This document shows positions 1 to 6,284 of a stretch of DNA of 8,515 nucleotides, piece after piece. The notes under the pieces are model-generated. The model saw nothing but the letters and a program-made list of their open reading frames with translations, searched no databases and was not told where the DNA came from. The stretch lies in the NCBI GenBank assembly GCA_013139935.1, contig WSZX01000112.1, forward strand, positions 1-8,515. The letters are read 5' to 3'. Numbering within the stretch: the stretch's first letter is position 1; each line of letters begins with the position of its first letter. This DNA is from Ardenticatenales bacterium (GTDB taxonomy: Bacteria > Chloroflexota > Anaerolineae > Promineifilales > UBA4811). A program made the translations under genes and the position numbers.

Positions 1-1560
1 ATCGTGTTTGCCGTCATTCCGCTGCTCCTCATTACCAGGAACCTGCCATCTATTGATCGCTCGGGTCCAAACCCCTTGGAGGATTGGGGACGCCATGTGC
101 TCACCCTCGATCTGGATGCCAGGTCAGCCATACTGGCGGATAGTGAAAAGATAGCCCCCCTCTACTATCTGCAGCAGACAGAGGGCCTTCGACCGGACAT
201 CGACATCATGGTGCTGCCCGACGAAGCAACTTATCGTGCCGAGCTGGACGCCCGAATAGCAGCCGGACAGACCGTTTACCTGGCCCGCTTTCTGCCGGCG
301 TTGGAGGGGGTCTACCACCTGCGCTCCGTTCCCGGGGCGGCCGGGCCTTTGGTTGAGGTGAGTCCGCACCCCATGGCATCGCCCCCTGCCCTCGACGGCC
401 GGCTAGATGCCCGATTTGGCCCGAGCATCGTGCTGCTCGGTTTCGCCGCGACTGAGTGGCGAACCTCCTACCCCAATCCGTTCCGAATCACCCTCTATTG
501 GACAACCAGCGCTCCCGTGGACGCCACCTGGAAGGTCTGGCTGAGACTCGTGGATGACGAGGGCAACGTGCAATGGAAGGATGATGGCATGCATCCGGCC
601 GGAAACTACTATCCCACCTCCGCCTGGCGACCAGGCGAGATCATCGTGGATTCACACGAGGTTCCCCTTCCGCCCAGCCTGGCTCCGGGCGACTATCAGC
701 TCCAGGTGGCAATGCTCGCCCCGTTTGCCAATGCTAGCCTGATGCCCAGCGGTGAAGCGAGTCCCTGGCTGACCGTCGGCGTGTTGGGAGCCCGACCGCC
801 TCAAGAGTTGCCCGCCCCACGATGGCCTGCGCGAGTCTGGGCCGATGGGACTGTCATCCTCGGAGTGGATATGACGATTCAGGCCCGGCCGGGCGCGGGT
901 GTTCCCGTCACCCTCATTGCGGACGATATAACCACATTTGCCGCGAAAATCGGTTGGGCGGACAGCCCGGAGACGGCTATCCACATCTCCTCTTCCACCA
1001 TCGGCGGTGTTCTCGCCGCCCCAACTGAAAACGGGGAACACACGCTCGTTGTCTGGATGGACGGGCCGCTGCGCTGTGGCTGGCTCCGCCCGCCGGCCGA
1101 GTCCTGTTCGCTGGCGCAGCTAGTTGTCGAGGGAGCGCCGCTGCCGGCCGGCGCAGTCAACTTTGACGATCTCATCGCCCTGCTTTCCACCGACATCCAC
1201 GATCTGGAACCGCAGCCTGGTGGAACCCTGGATGTGACGTTCGTATGGCAAGCGCTAACCCCCGTCACGGAAGACTATACGGTCTTTGTCCACTTGCTGG
1301 ACGCCGCCGACAAGATCGTTGGCCAGGTAGATGCCTGGCCAGTCCACGGGACCTATCCCACCAGCCAGTGGCTGCCCGGCGAGACGATCACGGATCGTCA
1401 CACCATCGCCGTCGGTCATGATGCTGTCCCCGGCCCCTACCGGCTCGAGATCGGCTGGTACCTGTTGAGTACCATGAGACGGCTCAACGTACTGGACCCT
1501 GCCGGTAACGTAACCGATGATCGGGTATTGCTCGAGGGTTTGGCCATCCCGGAACCCTGA
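1..1560 (+). CDS. C-terminal part of a large membrane protein, DUF2723/glycosyltransferase-like, with duplicated extracytoplasmic beta domains (5' partial)
   Basis: The reading frame is open from base 1, so the gene starts upstream of the window; 519 residues are visible (numbered here from base 1). The first residues (IVFAVIPLLLI) look like the end of a last membrane helix. Next comes a soluble alpha/beta stretch (about 30-115) with DARSAILADSEKIAPLYYLQ and a YRAELDARIAAGQTVYLAR segment, which resembles the region after the membrane part of DUF2723/TMEM260-like proteins of Chloroflexota. Two beta-sandwich-like modules follow. They share a diagnostic motif: YYPTSAWRPGE (203-213) and TYPTSQWLPGE (451-461), each followed by a D-x-H strand and a PG-Y-L strand, so they are internal duplicates. 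A more divergent segment lies between them. The protein probably acts in cell-surface glycosylation, with these modules outside the membrane. The membrane/catalytic part is not visible, so the enzymatic role is inference. The stop is followed at once by a second in-frame TGA. Confidence 0.75.
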   Translation: MVFAVIPLLLITRNLPSIDRSGPNPLEDWGRHVLTLDLDARSAILADSEKIAPLYYLQQTEGLRPDIDIMVLPDEATYRAELDARIAAGQTVYLARFLPALEGVYHLRSVPGAAGPLVEVSPHPMASPPALDGRLDARFGPSIVLLGFAATEWRTSYPNPFRITLYWTTSAPVDATWKVWLRLVDDEGNVQWKDDGMHPAGNYYPTSAWRPGEIIVDSHEVPLPPSLAPGDYQLQVAMLAPFANASLMPSGEASPWLTVGVLGARPPQELPAPRWPARVWADGTVILGVDMTIQARPGAGVPVTLIADDITTFAAKIGWADSPETAIHISSSTIGGVLAAPTENGEHTLVVWMDGPLRCGWLRPPAESCSLAQLVVEGAPLPAGAVNFDDLIALLSTDIHDLEPQPGGTLDVTFVWQALTPVTEDYTVFVHLLDAADKIVGQVDAWPVHGTYPTSQWLPGETITDRHTIAVGHDAVPGPYRLEIGWYLLSTMRRLNVLDPAGNVTDDRVLLEGLAIPEP

Positions 1561-1600
1561 TGAACCGGCCGGGCATGCGGCAGGGGTTCGCTTTACGTTT
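1552..1600 (+). terminator. weak possible terminator after the membrane protein gene
   Basis: GAACCCTG (1552-1559) can pair with CAGGGGTTC (1581-1589) with one bulged G, and a GC-rich 21-base loop lies between. A moderately T-rich stretch (CTTTACGTTTT) follows. The stem begins inside the upstream stop region and the T tract is interrupted, so this is a weak candidate; it also overlaps the next promoter. Confidence 0.25.
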
Positions 1601-1620
1601 TGCTGGTTACCCTTTATAAT
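1592..1620 (+). promoter_or_regulatory. sigma70-type promoter of the minC-rodA-gltX operon
   Basis: A perfect TATAAT -10 box (1615-1620) is preceded by TTTACG (1592-1597, 4 of 6 to TTGACA) at exactly 17 bp. Initiation 6-8 bases after the -10 would fall at 1626-1628, immediately before the minC ATG at 1629. The transcript would then have essentially no leader, which fits the absence of any Shine-Dalgarno sequence there. Confidence 0.7.
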
Positions 1621-1628
1621 CGCGCTCA

Positions 1629-2231
1629 ATGAACGCGACAGTGGGTATCAAGGGTGTCGGCGACGGGCTTACGATTGCGCTGGGTGATGGTCCTTGGGAC
1701 ATGCTGATGGATGACCTTGCCCATCAACTGGCAACACGAGAGAAGTTCCTTCAGGGAGATCGGCCGGCGGTGAACACCGGAGAGCGAGAGCTCGGCCCGG
1801 CCGAGTTGGAAAAGATCAGTGACCTCTTGGCCTCTCACGGCATAGTTCTGTGGGCGGTCCTGAGTGAACATTCATGCACCCAGGAGGCGGCGCGCAAGCT
1901 CGAACCCGGGACGAGGTTGCCTGGGAGCGGCGTGGAACTCGCCGGCGGCGACCGGCGACTAGAGCCATCGCGCTCAGCGCCCTGCAAGCAGAGCGAGGCC
2001 GAAAACGGAAGCGATTGCATGCTGGTACGTGGCGCGCTGCGCTCCGGCCGGATGGCCCAGAGTCCAGGTCACGTTGTCGTCATCGGCGACGTGAACCCGG
2101 GCGCCGAAATCGTCGCCGCAATAGGGCAGCGGGTGGACGTGGACAGAGAGGGCGTGGTTGTCACCTTGGAGCGGGATGGCCGGGCCTGCCGGCTGGTGGC
2201 AGACATTCCGTTGATGCCAAGAAAGAGATGA
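1629..2231 (+). CDS. minC: septum site-determining protein MinC, with atypical C-terminal end
   Basis: MinC inhibits FtsZ polymerisation away from midcell and normally works with the membrane ATPase MinD. The 200-residue protein has a recognisable N-terminal MinC domain (about 1-95: IKGVGDGLTIALGDGPW, then LATREKFLQGDRPAVNTGER and LLASHGIVLWAVLSE). A linker follows, then the start of the C-terminal beta-helix domain, LVRGALRSGRMAQSPGHVVV and IGDVNPGAE (152-160). After IVA the usual glycine-rich WG-LRG-HAGA turn repeats are missing. They are replaced by a charged tail (about 164-200) ending MPRKR, which leaves the domain roughly ten residues shorter than normal. The other two frames do not restore the missing motif, so this is not a simple frameshift. 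No minD or minE lies next to it. The start at 1629 has no ribosome binding site and sits just after a promoter. The stop overlaps the rodA start (ATGA, 2228-2231). Confidence 0.87.
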   Translation: MNATVGIKGVGDGLTIALGDGPWDMLMDDLAHQLATREKFLQGDRPAVNTGERELGPAELEKISDLLASHGIVLWAVLSEHSCTQEAARKLEPGTRLPGSGVELAGGDRRLEPSRSAPCKQSEAENGSDCMLVRGALRSGRMAQSPGHVVVIGDVNPGAEIVAAIGQRVDVDREGVVVTLERDGRACRLVADIPLMPRKR

Positions 2232-3322
2232 CCACGCGGCTCTGGCGTCACTTTGACCCCTGGATGCTCACCGCAGGTGTAGTCCTTACCATCATGGGAA
2301 TCGCATTCATCAACAGTGCGACTCTGGAGGTGGAAAGCCTTGCTGACTTGGTGCAGCGGCAGATCATCTATGGCATCTTGGGCCTGCTCGTGGCGCTGTT
2401 GGTTGCTGGCTTTGACTATCGCAACCTTATGGCAGCCCATTGGTGGATCTATGGCCTTGTGTTGGTGCTGTTGTTTCTCATTTTCCTGAGCGGGCGTTTC
2501 GGCGAAGCGGGTGCGCGCCGCTGGTTGTTGGAGGGGGCAGTGCAGCCTTCAGAGCTGACAAAAGTGCTTCTTATCGTCAGCCTGTCCCAATTCCTTACTA
2601 TCCGGCAAGACAGGATCAAAAAGCTGTCCACCGTACTGCTCTCGTTTGCCTACATGATGGCACCGGTTCTGTTTCTCTTTCTCCAGCCTGACCTGGGGAT
2701 GAGTGTGGAAATGATGGTCATTTGGTTTGTGATGATCTGGCTGGCAGGAATGCGTTGGCTCCACGTGGGATCGATTGCGGCGACCGGGCTGATGGCCATC
2801 CCCATTCTCTGGCCCTTGATGGAACTGTACCAAAAGCAGCGCATCCTTGCCTTCATCAACCCCAGTCTAGTACCTGACCAGGAGTACAATATCCGTCAGG
2901 CGCTCATCGCCATCGGATCTGGTGGCCTGTTTGGCAAGGGGTACCTTCTCGGCAGTCAGAGCCAGTTACGTTTTTTGCGTGTTCGCCATACCGACTTTAT
3001 CTTCTCGATCATCGCCGAGGAGGTAGGGATGGTAGGCGCGTTGGTCATCTTGGCGTTGATAGCCATCATCATCTTTCGCATACTGCGGGTCGCCAAGCTG
3101 TCCAGAGAGCCGGCCGGCGCGTTCCTCTGCTACGGCATTGCCACCCTGATTTTCTTCCAGACCGCCGTTAGCATCGGAATGAACCTGCAGTTGCTGCCAG
3201 TCACCGGGTTGACGCTCCCGTTCGTCAGTTATGGGGGAAGCTCCCTGGTCACTCTGCTGTTTGGCATTGGTCTGGTGGAAAGCGTGCTCATGCGCAACCA
3301 ACAGTTCGAGTTCAAGCGATGA
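2228..3322 (+). CDS. rodA: RodA, SEDS-family peptidoglycan glycosyltransferase
   Basis: RodA is a polytopic inner-membrane enzyme that polymerises lipid II into glycan strands during elongation, together with a class B penicillin-binding protein. The 364 residues match the usual RodA length. Family signatures are present in order: ARRWL and QPSELTK near residues 96-113, LQPDLG (D155), the loop EYNIRQALIAIGSGG with GKG and SQSQLRFL, HTDFIFSIIAEE (H254-T-D256, the proposed catalytic aspartate), and the C-terminal LTLPFVSYGGSSL. About ten hydrophobic helices are seen. I place the start at ATG 2228, inside the minC stop, because the following MTTRLWRHFDPWMLTAG is a normal RodA N-terminus. The frame stays open upstream to 1874, but that extension is arginine-rich minC shadow. 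GAAAGAG just upstream may be a ribosome binding site. FtsW is the alternative assignment; the elongation protein fits better by length and by the lack of an extended C-tail. Confidence 0.93.
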   Translation: MTTRLWRHFDPWMLTAGVVLTIMGIAFINSATLEVESLADLVQRQIIYGILGLLVALLVAGFDYRNLMAAHWWIYGLVLVLLFLIFLSGRFGEAGARRWLLEGAVQPSELTKVLLIVSLSQFLTIRQDRIKKLSTVLLSFAYMMAPVLFLFLQPDLGMSVEMMVIWFVMIWLAGMRWLHVGSIAATGLMAIPILWPLMELYQKQRILAFINPSLVPDQEYNIRQALIAIGSGGLFGKGYLLGSQSQLRFLRVRHTDFIFSIIAEEVGMVGALVILALIAIIIFRILRVAKLSREPAGAFLCYGIATLIFFQTAVSIGMNLQLLPVTGLTLPFVSYGGSSLVTLLFGIGLVESVLMRNQQFEFKR

Positions 3323-4815
3323 TGGAAAAGGTCCGCGTTCGGTTTGCCCCCAGTCCAACTGGCCCACTGCATATCGGCAGCGCGCGCACGGCGCTCTTTA
3401 ACTGGCTTTTCGCCCGCCGCCGTGGCGGCACTTTTGTCCTGCGTATTGAGGACACGGACCGCAGCCGGTTTGTGCCTGAAGCGCTGGATGACTTTGTAAG
3501 CGGCCTCCGCTGGTTGGGGCTCGACTGGGACGAAGGCCCCATGGCCAATGGAAAGCATGGCCCCTACTTTCAATCCCAGCGGACCGATCTTTACCGGGAA
3601 TGGGGCCACCGGCTGATTGAACTCGGTCATGCCTACAAGTGTTGGTGTTCAGCGGAGCAACTCAGGGCAGCCCGTCAGGAACAGCAAAGGTTAGGCCGAA
3701 GAGCAGGATATGACCGACACTGCCGCTTTCTGACCGCCACTCGGATTGCCGAATTGGACAGCACCAGCACTCCCTATGTCATCCGCTTCAAGATTCCCCT
3801 GCAAGGGGCTACGACTATCCACGACCTGATCCGGGACGACATCACCTTTGAGCACGATCAACTGGAGGACTTGATACTGCTAAAGTCAGACGGCTTTCCC
3901 ACCTACCATCTGGCCAATGTGGTTGATGATCACTTTATGGAGATATCGCACATCGTGCGAGCCGATGAATGGATCCCGACGGCTCCGCTCCACGCCCTGA
4001 TGTACGAGGCATTTGGCTGGGAGAAACCTGTCTACGCTCACGCTCCGCTGATTCTGAACCCCAGCGGCAAGGGGAAACTGAGTAAACGGGCCCAGGCCTT
4101 CACCGACGGCGGCCAGAAAGTGCTGATCCAGGTGCGCGAGTTCCGCTCGGCCGGGTATCTTCCCCAGGCACTCACCAACTTCCTCTGCAACGTAGGGTGG
4201 GCGTTCGGCGATGATCGCGAGGTATTCAGCCTGGCAGAGGCGATCCCACGCTTTGACCTCAAGGATGTCAACCCTTCGCCGGCTCGCCTGCCGTACAGCA
4301 AGCTCGAATGGCTCAATGGCGTCTATATCCGCCAGATGAAAACAGAGACCCTATCAGTTGCCATTCGGCCATTCCTGGAAGAGGCCGGCCTCGCCATCAC
4401 CACCGACATGCTGCTCCGCGCCACTCCACTCATCCAGGAACGCATCAAGACGCTCAAGGACGCGGTAGACTGGATAGGCTTTTTCTTTGCCGAGGAGTTG
4501 CGTTACGAGCCCACGTTGCTGATAGGCAAAAAGATGGACGCGGCCGGTTCTCTCGCCGCCTTGCAGCAAGCGCGGGACATGCTGGCGAACCTGTGTGGCT
4601 TTGACGACGCGAGCCTGGAGGAGAGCCTACGCCAGTTGGCAGGCGAGATGAACCTAAAGCCAGGGCCGCTCTTTGGCATCATCCGGGTAGCAGTCACCGG
4701 TCAAAAAGTGGCCCCTCCCCTCTTTGGCACCCTGTCAGCACTGGGCCGGAACCAGACCCTGGCCCGGATCGATCGGGCCTTGAGCCGTCTTGAGGAGCTG
4801 GCACGAAGCACTTGA
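3319..4815 (+). CDS. gltX: glutamyl-tRNA synthetase (class I)
   Basis: This enzyme ligates glutamate to tRNA-Glu in the cytoplasm using ATP. The 498 residues match bacterial GluRS length. The Rossmann-fold catalytic half has FAPSPTGPLHIGSARTALFNW with HIGS at H18-S21, the IEDTDR motif, and the KMSKS-type loop K253-L-S-K-R257 in GKGKLSKR. An alpha-helical anticodon-binding half begins near residue 330 and ends in the usual GPLFGIIRVAVTGQKVAPPLF segment. The zinc-type insertion keeps C108, C110 and C135, but the position two after the third Cys, His in E. coli, is F137. The start ATG 3319 overlaps the rodA stop (ATGA); ATG 3322 is an equally possible start one codon later. The gene ends with tandem stops TGA TAA. 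As a translation enzyme it is an unusual third member of a cell-shape operon. A glnS nearby suggests it is discriminating, but I cannot read that from motifs alone. Confidence 0.97.
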   Translation: MMEKVRVRFAPSPTGPLHIGSARTALFNWLFARRRGGTFVLRIEDTDRSRFVPEALDDFVSGLRWLGLDWDEGPMANGKHGPYFQSQRTDLYREWGHRLIELGHAYKCWCSAEQLRAARQEQQRLGRRAGYDRHCRFLTATRIAELDSTSTPYVIRFKIPLQGATTIHDLIRDDITFEHDQLEDLILLKSDGFPTYHLANVVDDHFMEISHIVRADEWIPTAPLHALMYEAFGWEKPVYAHAPLILNPSGKGKLSKRAQAFTDGGQKVLIQVREFRSAGYLPQALTNFLCNVGWAFGDDREVFSLAEAIPRFDLKDVNPSPARLPYSKLEWLNGVYIRQMKTETLSVAIRPFLEEAGLAITTDMLLRATPLIQERIKTLKDAVDWIGFFFAEELRYEPTLLIGKKMDAAGSLAALQQARDMLANLCGFDDASLEESLRQLAGEMNLKPGPLFGIIRVAVTGQKVAPPLFGTLSALGRNQTLARIDRALSRLEELARST

Positions 4816-4983
4816 TAAGAAATAACTTCCCGTTTCGGATCGTGAATCAGGTGCACTCCGCGGCCACAGGAATGCCAAGTTGTTGTTGAACAAGTGCAAA
4901 GAGATTGAGAAGGACCAAACCAGGCTGGTGAACCCGCTTGATGTCCGTGTTCCTCGCCGTTTTCCGGTGTTCAGACAAGAGTT

Positions 4984-5123
4984 CGGACAATTGTCATATT
5001 CTGCCTACTAGCCGCCCTAAAAAGGGCAAGCTGGGGGTGTGTTCAGGGCGCTTCGCGCCCTGAACACACCCCCCAATCCCTTGACGCGGTCGCGAGAACA
5101 GGTCGTGTCCGGACTAATGTCCG
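4984..5123. repeat. candidate REP-like intergenic element bounded by 12-bp near-identical direct repeats
   Basis: CGGACAATTGTC (4984-4995) and CGGACTAATGTC (5110-5121) match at 10 of 12 positions in the same orientation. They enclose a small hairpin (GCCCT/AGGGC, 5014-5018 with 5023-5027) and the large 5033-5073 hairpin. The left copy contains the 10-bp palindrome GACAATTGTC; the right copy folds as CGGAC-TAAT-GTCCG (5110-5123). This arrangement resembles short multi-hairpin intergenic elements, but only one copy is visible, so calling it a dispersed repeat is inference. Confidence 0.35.
5033..5073. repeat. perfect 19-bp inverted repeat with 3-base loop
   Basis: The left arm (5033-5051) starts GGGGGTGTGTTCAGGG; the right arm (5055-5073) is its exact reverse complement; the loop is TTC (5052-5054). 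The stem is GC-rich and would be very stable as RNA or as a DNA cruciform. It lacks a T tract on the plus strand side and so is not a canonical intrinsic terminator. It may stabilise the gltX mRNA 3' end or be part of a repeated element. Confidence 0.9.
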
Positions 5124-5140
5124 AGGCCCAGCGTTTTATC

Positions 5141-5169
5141 TTGCCAGCCCCCCGTGCCTATGGTAGAAT
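5141..5169 (+). promoter_or_regulatory. tRNA-Gln promoter
   Basis: TTGCCA (5141-5146, 5 of 6 to consensus) and TAGAAT (5164-5169, 5 of 6) are separated by exactly 17 bp. The expected transcription start near 5176 lies a few bases before the mature tRNA 5' end at 5180, the spacing expected for a stable RNA promoter with a short RNase P leader. Confidence 0.8.
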
Positions 5170-5179
5170 CCAGCCGCAT

Positions 5180-5253
5180 TGAGGGATAGTTTAACGGTAA
5201 AACAGCGGACTCTGAATCCGTCGTTCCTGGTTCGAATCCAGGTCCCTCAGCCA
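5180..5253 (+). tRNA. tRNA-Gln (anticodon CUG), with encoded CCA
   Basis: A full cloverleaf can be folded. The acceptor stem pairs TGAGGGA (5180-5186) with TCCCTCA (5243-5249). The discriminator is G (5250), followed by encoded CCA (5251-5253). The D-arm contains AGTTTAACGGTAAAAC. The anticodon stem GCGGA/TCCGT encloses the loop CTCTGAA, giving U33 and anticodon CUG, which reads CAG (Gln). The T-arm is CCTGGTTCGAATCCAGG. The U1-A72 pair and G73 are known glutamine identity elements for GlnRS, which supports the assignment. It is flanked by its own promoter and terminator, so it is a monocistronic unit between gltX and the methyltransferase gene. Confidence 0.97.
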
Positions 5254-5257
5254 ACTG

Positions 5258-5294
5258 AAAAACGCCCAGCCGTTCCAGCGGCGGGGTGTTTTTT
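5258..5294 (+). terminator. strong intrinsic terminator of tRNA-Gln
   Basis: The stem runs ACGCCCAGCCG (5262-5272) against CGGCGGGGTGT (5279-5289), with one A/G mismatch, one G-T pair and a 6-base loop TTCCAG. It is flanked by an A-run (5258-5262) and followed by a run of six T (5289-5294). The A and T runs could extend the stem and make it work partly in both directions. It begins five bases after the tRNA CCA. Confidence 0.93.
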
Positions 5295-5460
5295 GTGGGG
5301 CGTAGGCACACTCTCCCGGCCGTCCGGCGCAAACGGATCCAGAACCCCATACAACCGCCAGCCAGCCCAGGCCGGCTTGATGGTCGTCGCGCCACCTATA
5401 CCCCTTTTCCGTCTGCATGGGTCCCTGTGCCCCAGGTGTAGCATTACTTGTGGAATGCCG

Positions 5461-5466
5461 TATAAT
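5461..5466 (+). promoter_or_regulatory. possible -10 box upstream of the methyltransferase gene
   Basis: A perfect TATAAT stands about 104 bases before the ATG at 5570. No good -35 is found at 16-19 bp (GTAGCA at 17 bp is poor) and there is no TGn extension, so the promoter is uncertain. The implied leader of about 95 bases contains a small GGGTT/AACCC hairpin (5528-5541) and no riboswitch that I recognise. Between the tRNA terminator and this box (5295-5460) I see no gene or site. Confidence 0.4.
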
Positions 5467-5569
5467 GGGTTCAGGTTTTGATCGGCAAAGTTCGGTTGCG
5501 TATTCACTAGGCGATCCAGACACCAGCGGGTTCCTCAACCCATTCTGGGATTCCAATAGGAAGAGGGTC

Positions 5570-6055
5570 ATGAAATCGCGATCAAGCACTCTGGCTTTTC
5601 CCATCGCAAGCATTACCATCGTTCTCTGCTGGCTACTGTTTCTCCTCTCCTTTCATAACCCCGCAAGTCAGTCTCTCTTCGCTGTGGGCAACGTCATCGT
5701 TGGAGTGGGCATATTGCTGATTGTACTCGCAATGGTTACTTTGAGAAGAAAGGGGAACCCCCAAGCGGGAGGAGACTTTACCGCCACAACGGTGGTGGTG
5801 ACAGGTGGGGTCTATTCGATCGTACGTCATCCTCTCTATCTTGGTTGGCTTCTAATGTACCCAGCGGCCGTGTTGGTCAGTCAGCAATGGTTGATTGTCG
5901 TTCTAGCTGTGATGGGGATGGCAAGCATGGATCAGATCACCAGAAATGCCGATCGGGAACTCGTGGAAAGGTTCGGCGTAGATTACGAGACGTATATCCG
6001 CCAAGTGCCGAGGCTGAATATCGTTTCGGGCATTGTGCGGAAGCTCAGGCGATAG
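5570..6055 (+). CDS. isoprenylcysteine carboxyl methyltransferase (ICMT)-like membrane protein
   Basis: This 161-residue integral membrane protein belongs to the ICMT/PEMT-like S-adenosylmethionine-dependent methyltransferase superfamily. Hydrophobic helices are seen at about 8-28, 37-58 and 90-120. The family core VTGGVYSIVRHPLYLGWLL (RHPLY at 86-90) is present, as is the C-terminal signature FGVDYETYIRQVPR (135-148). The acidic pair (usually EE) that precedes the conserved L-x-x-x-FG is here A127-D128, a possible change in the cofactor region. Bacterial members of this size rarely have a known substrate; prenylated cysteine is unlikely, and a lipid or small-molecule acceptor is only a guess. 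ATG 5570 is chosen because AGGAAGAGGG lies directly upstream and the hydrophobic start fits the family. The frame is open back to 5417, but that part crosses the -10 box. It appears to be a single gene. Confidence 0.83.
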   Translation: MKSRSSTLAFPIASITIVLCWLLFLLSFHNPASQSLFAVGNVIVGVGILLIVLAMVTLRRKGNPQAGGDFTATTVVVTGGVYSIVRHPLYLGWLLMYPAAVLVSQQWLIVVLAVMGMASMDQITRNADRELVERFGVDYETYIRQVPRLNIVSGIVRKLRR

Positions 6056-6200
6056 GGATTAGATGGACAATGTACGCAGTCCGGCACGCGCATACACCCG
6101 ACCGGGCGATCGCACGCGGCTTGGAGTCAGCTTCCTTTGGAGGAGCTCTTTCCCGGCGGAGGATGCGCATACCGATAGTGCTGGACGAGCGGAACGAGAT

Positions 6201-6231
6201 TTGACTGCGATTTGCGCCGGGCGCGGATAAA
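6201..6231 (+). promoter_or_regulatory. possible glnS promoter
   Basis: TTGACT (6201-6206, 5 of 6) is followed after 19 bp by GATAAA (6226-6231, 4 of 6). The spacer is longer than optimal. The predicted start near 6238 would give a leader of about 47 bases containing the GGAGAG ribosome binding site. Confidence 0.4.
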
Positions 6232-6273
6232 ACGCAACGCTACTAGCCTCAATAGCCAGGCAGAAAGCCAGAC

Positions 6274-6279
6274 GGAGAG
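6274..6279 (+). promoter_or_regulatory. ribosome binding site of glnS
   Basis: GGAGAG precedes three consecutive ATG codons (6285, 6288, 6291) at 5, 8 and 11 bases. The spacing best fits the second ATG, so the real protein may lack one or two of the annotated methionines. Confidence 0.65.
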
Positions 6280-6284
6280 CCAAG

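Larger units (their letters stand above)
4816..5140. other. gene-poor region with possible decayed coding sequence and inverted repeats
   Basis: No intact gene is visible between gltX and the tRNA promoter. From about 4850 to 4993 both strands carry an open frame without a good start. On the minus strand 48 codons read NTDIKRVHQPG then LVLLNLFALVQQQLGIPV, then stop at 4847-4849. On the plus strand a frame through LLLNKCKEIEKDQTRLVNPL ends at TAG 5008-5010. Either could be the remnant of a lost gene, and I recognise neither. The region from 4984 to 5123 holds the inverted repeats listed separately. There is no clear gltX terminator with a T tract. Confidence 0.5.
6056..6284. other. intergenic region upstream of glnS
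   Basis: The region has no recognised gene. A 44-codon frame (6071-6204) has no ribosome binding site or family features. There is no clear terminator for the preceding gene. A promoter candidate and the glnS ribosome binding site lie at the right end. Confidence 0.5.

Noticed and set aside
1874..2227. Upstream extension of the rodA frame
   Set aside because: The added 118 residues are arginine-rich, overlap minC in another frame and have no SEDS homology; ATG 2228 at the ATGA overlap gives the normal RodA N-terminus.
2100..2231. Frameshift as the explanation of the odd MinC C-terminus
   Set aside because: Neither alternative frame encodes the missing WG-LRG-HAGA segment; one is arginine-rich and the other stops at once.
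5033..5073. The 19-bp hairpin as an intrinsic terminator for gltX
   Set aside because: It is followed by CAATCCC rather than a T run on the plus strand, and the minus-strand T run is separated from the stem by about ten bases.
5180..5253. tRNA-Gln as an integration (att) site
   Set aside because: No duplicated tRNA 3' end and no integrase gene are visible in the window.
5417..5569. Longer start for the methyltransferase gene
   Set aside because: The extension crosses a TATAAT box, has no family features, and ATG 5570 has a clear Shine-Dalgarno sequence.
5114..5619. Minus-strand open frames over the tRNA reading GPGFEPGTTDSESAVLPL and DLDSNQERRIQSPLF
   Set aside because: These are antisense translations of tRNA-Gln, a common source of spurious predicted proteins. 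The tRNA with its promoter and terminator explains the sequence.
6071..6204. 44-codon plus-strand frame between the methyltransferase gene and glnS
   Set aside because: No ribosome binding site, arginine-rich composition and no recognisable family.
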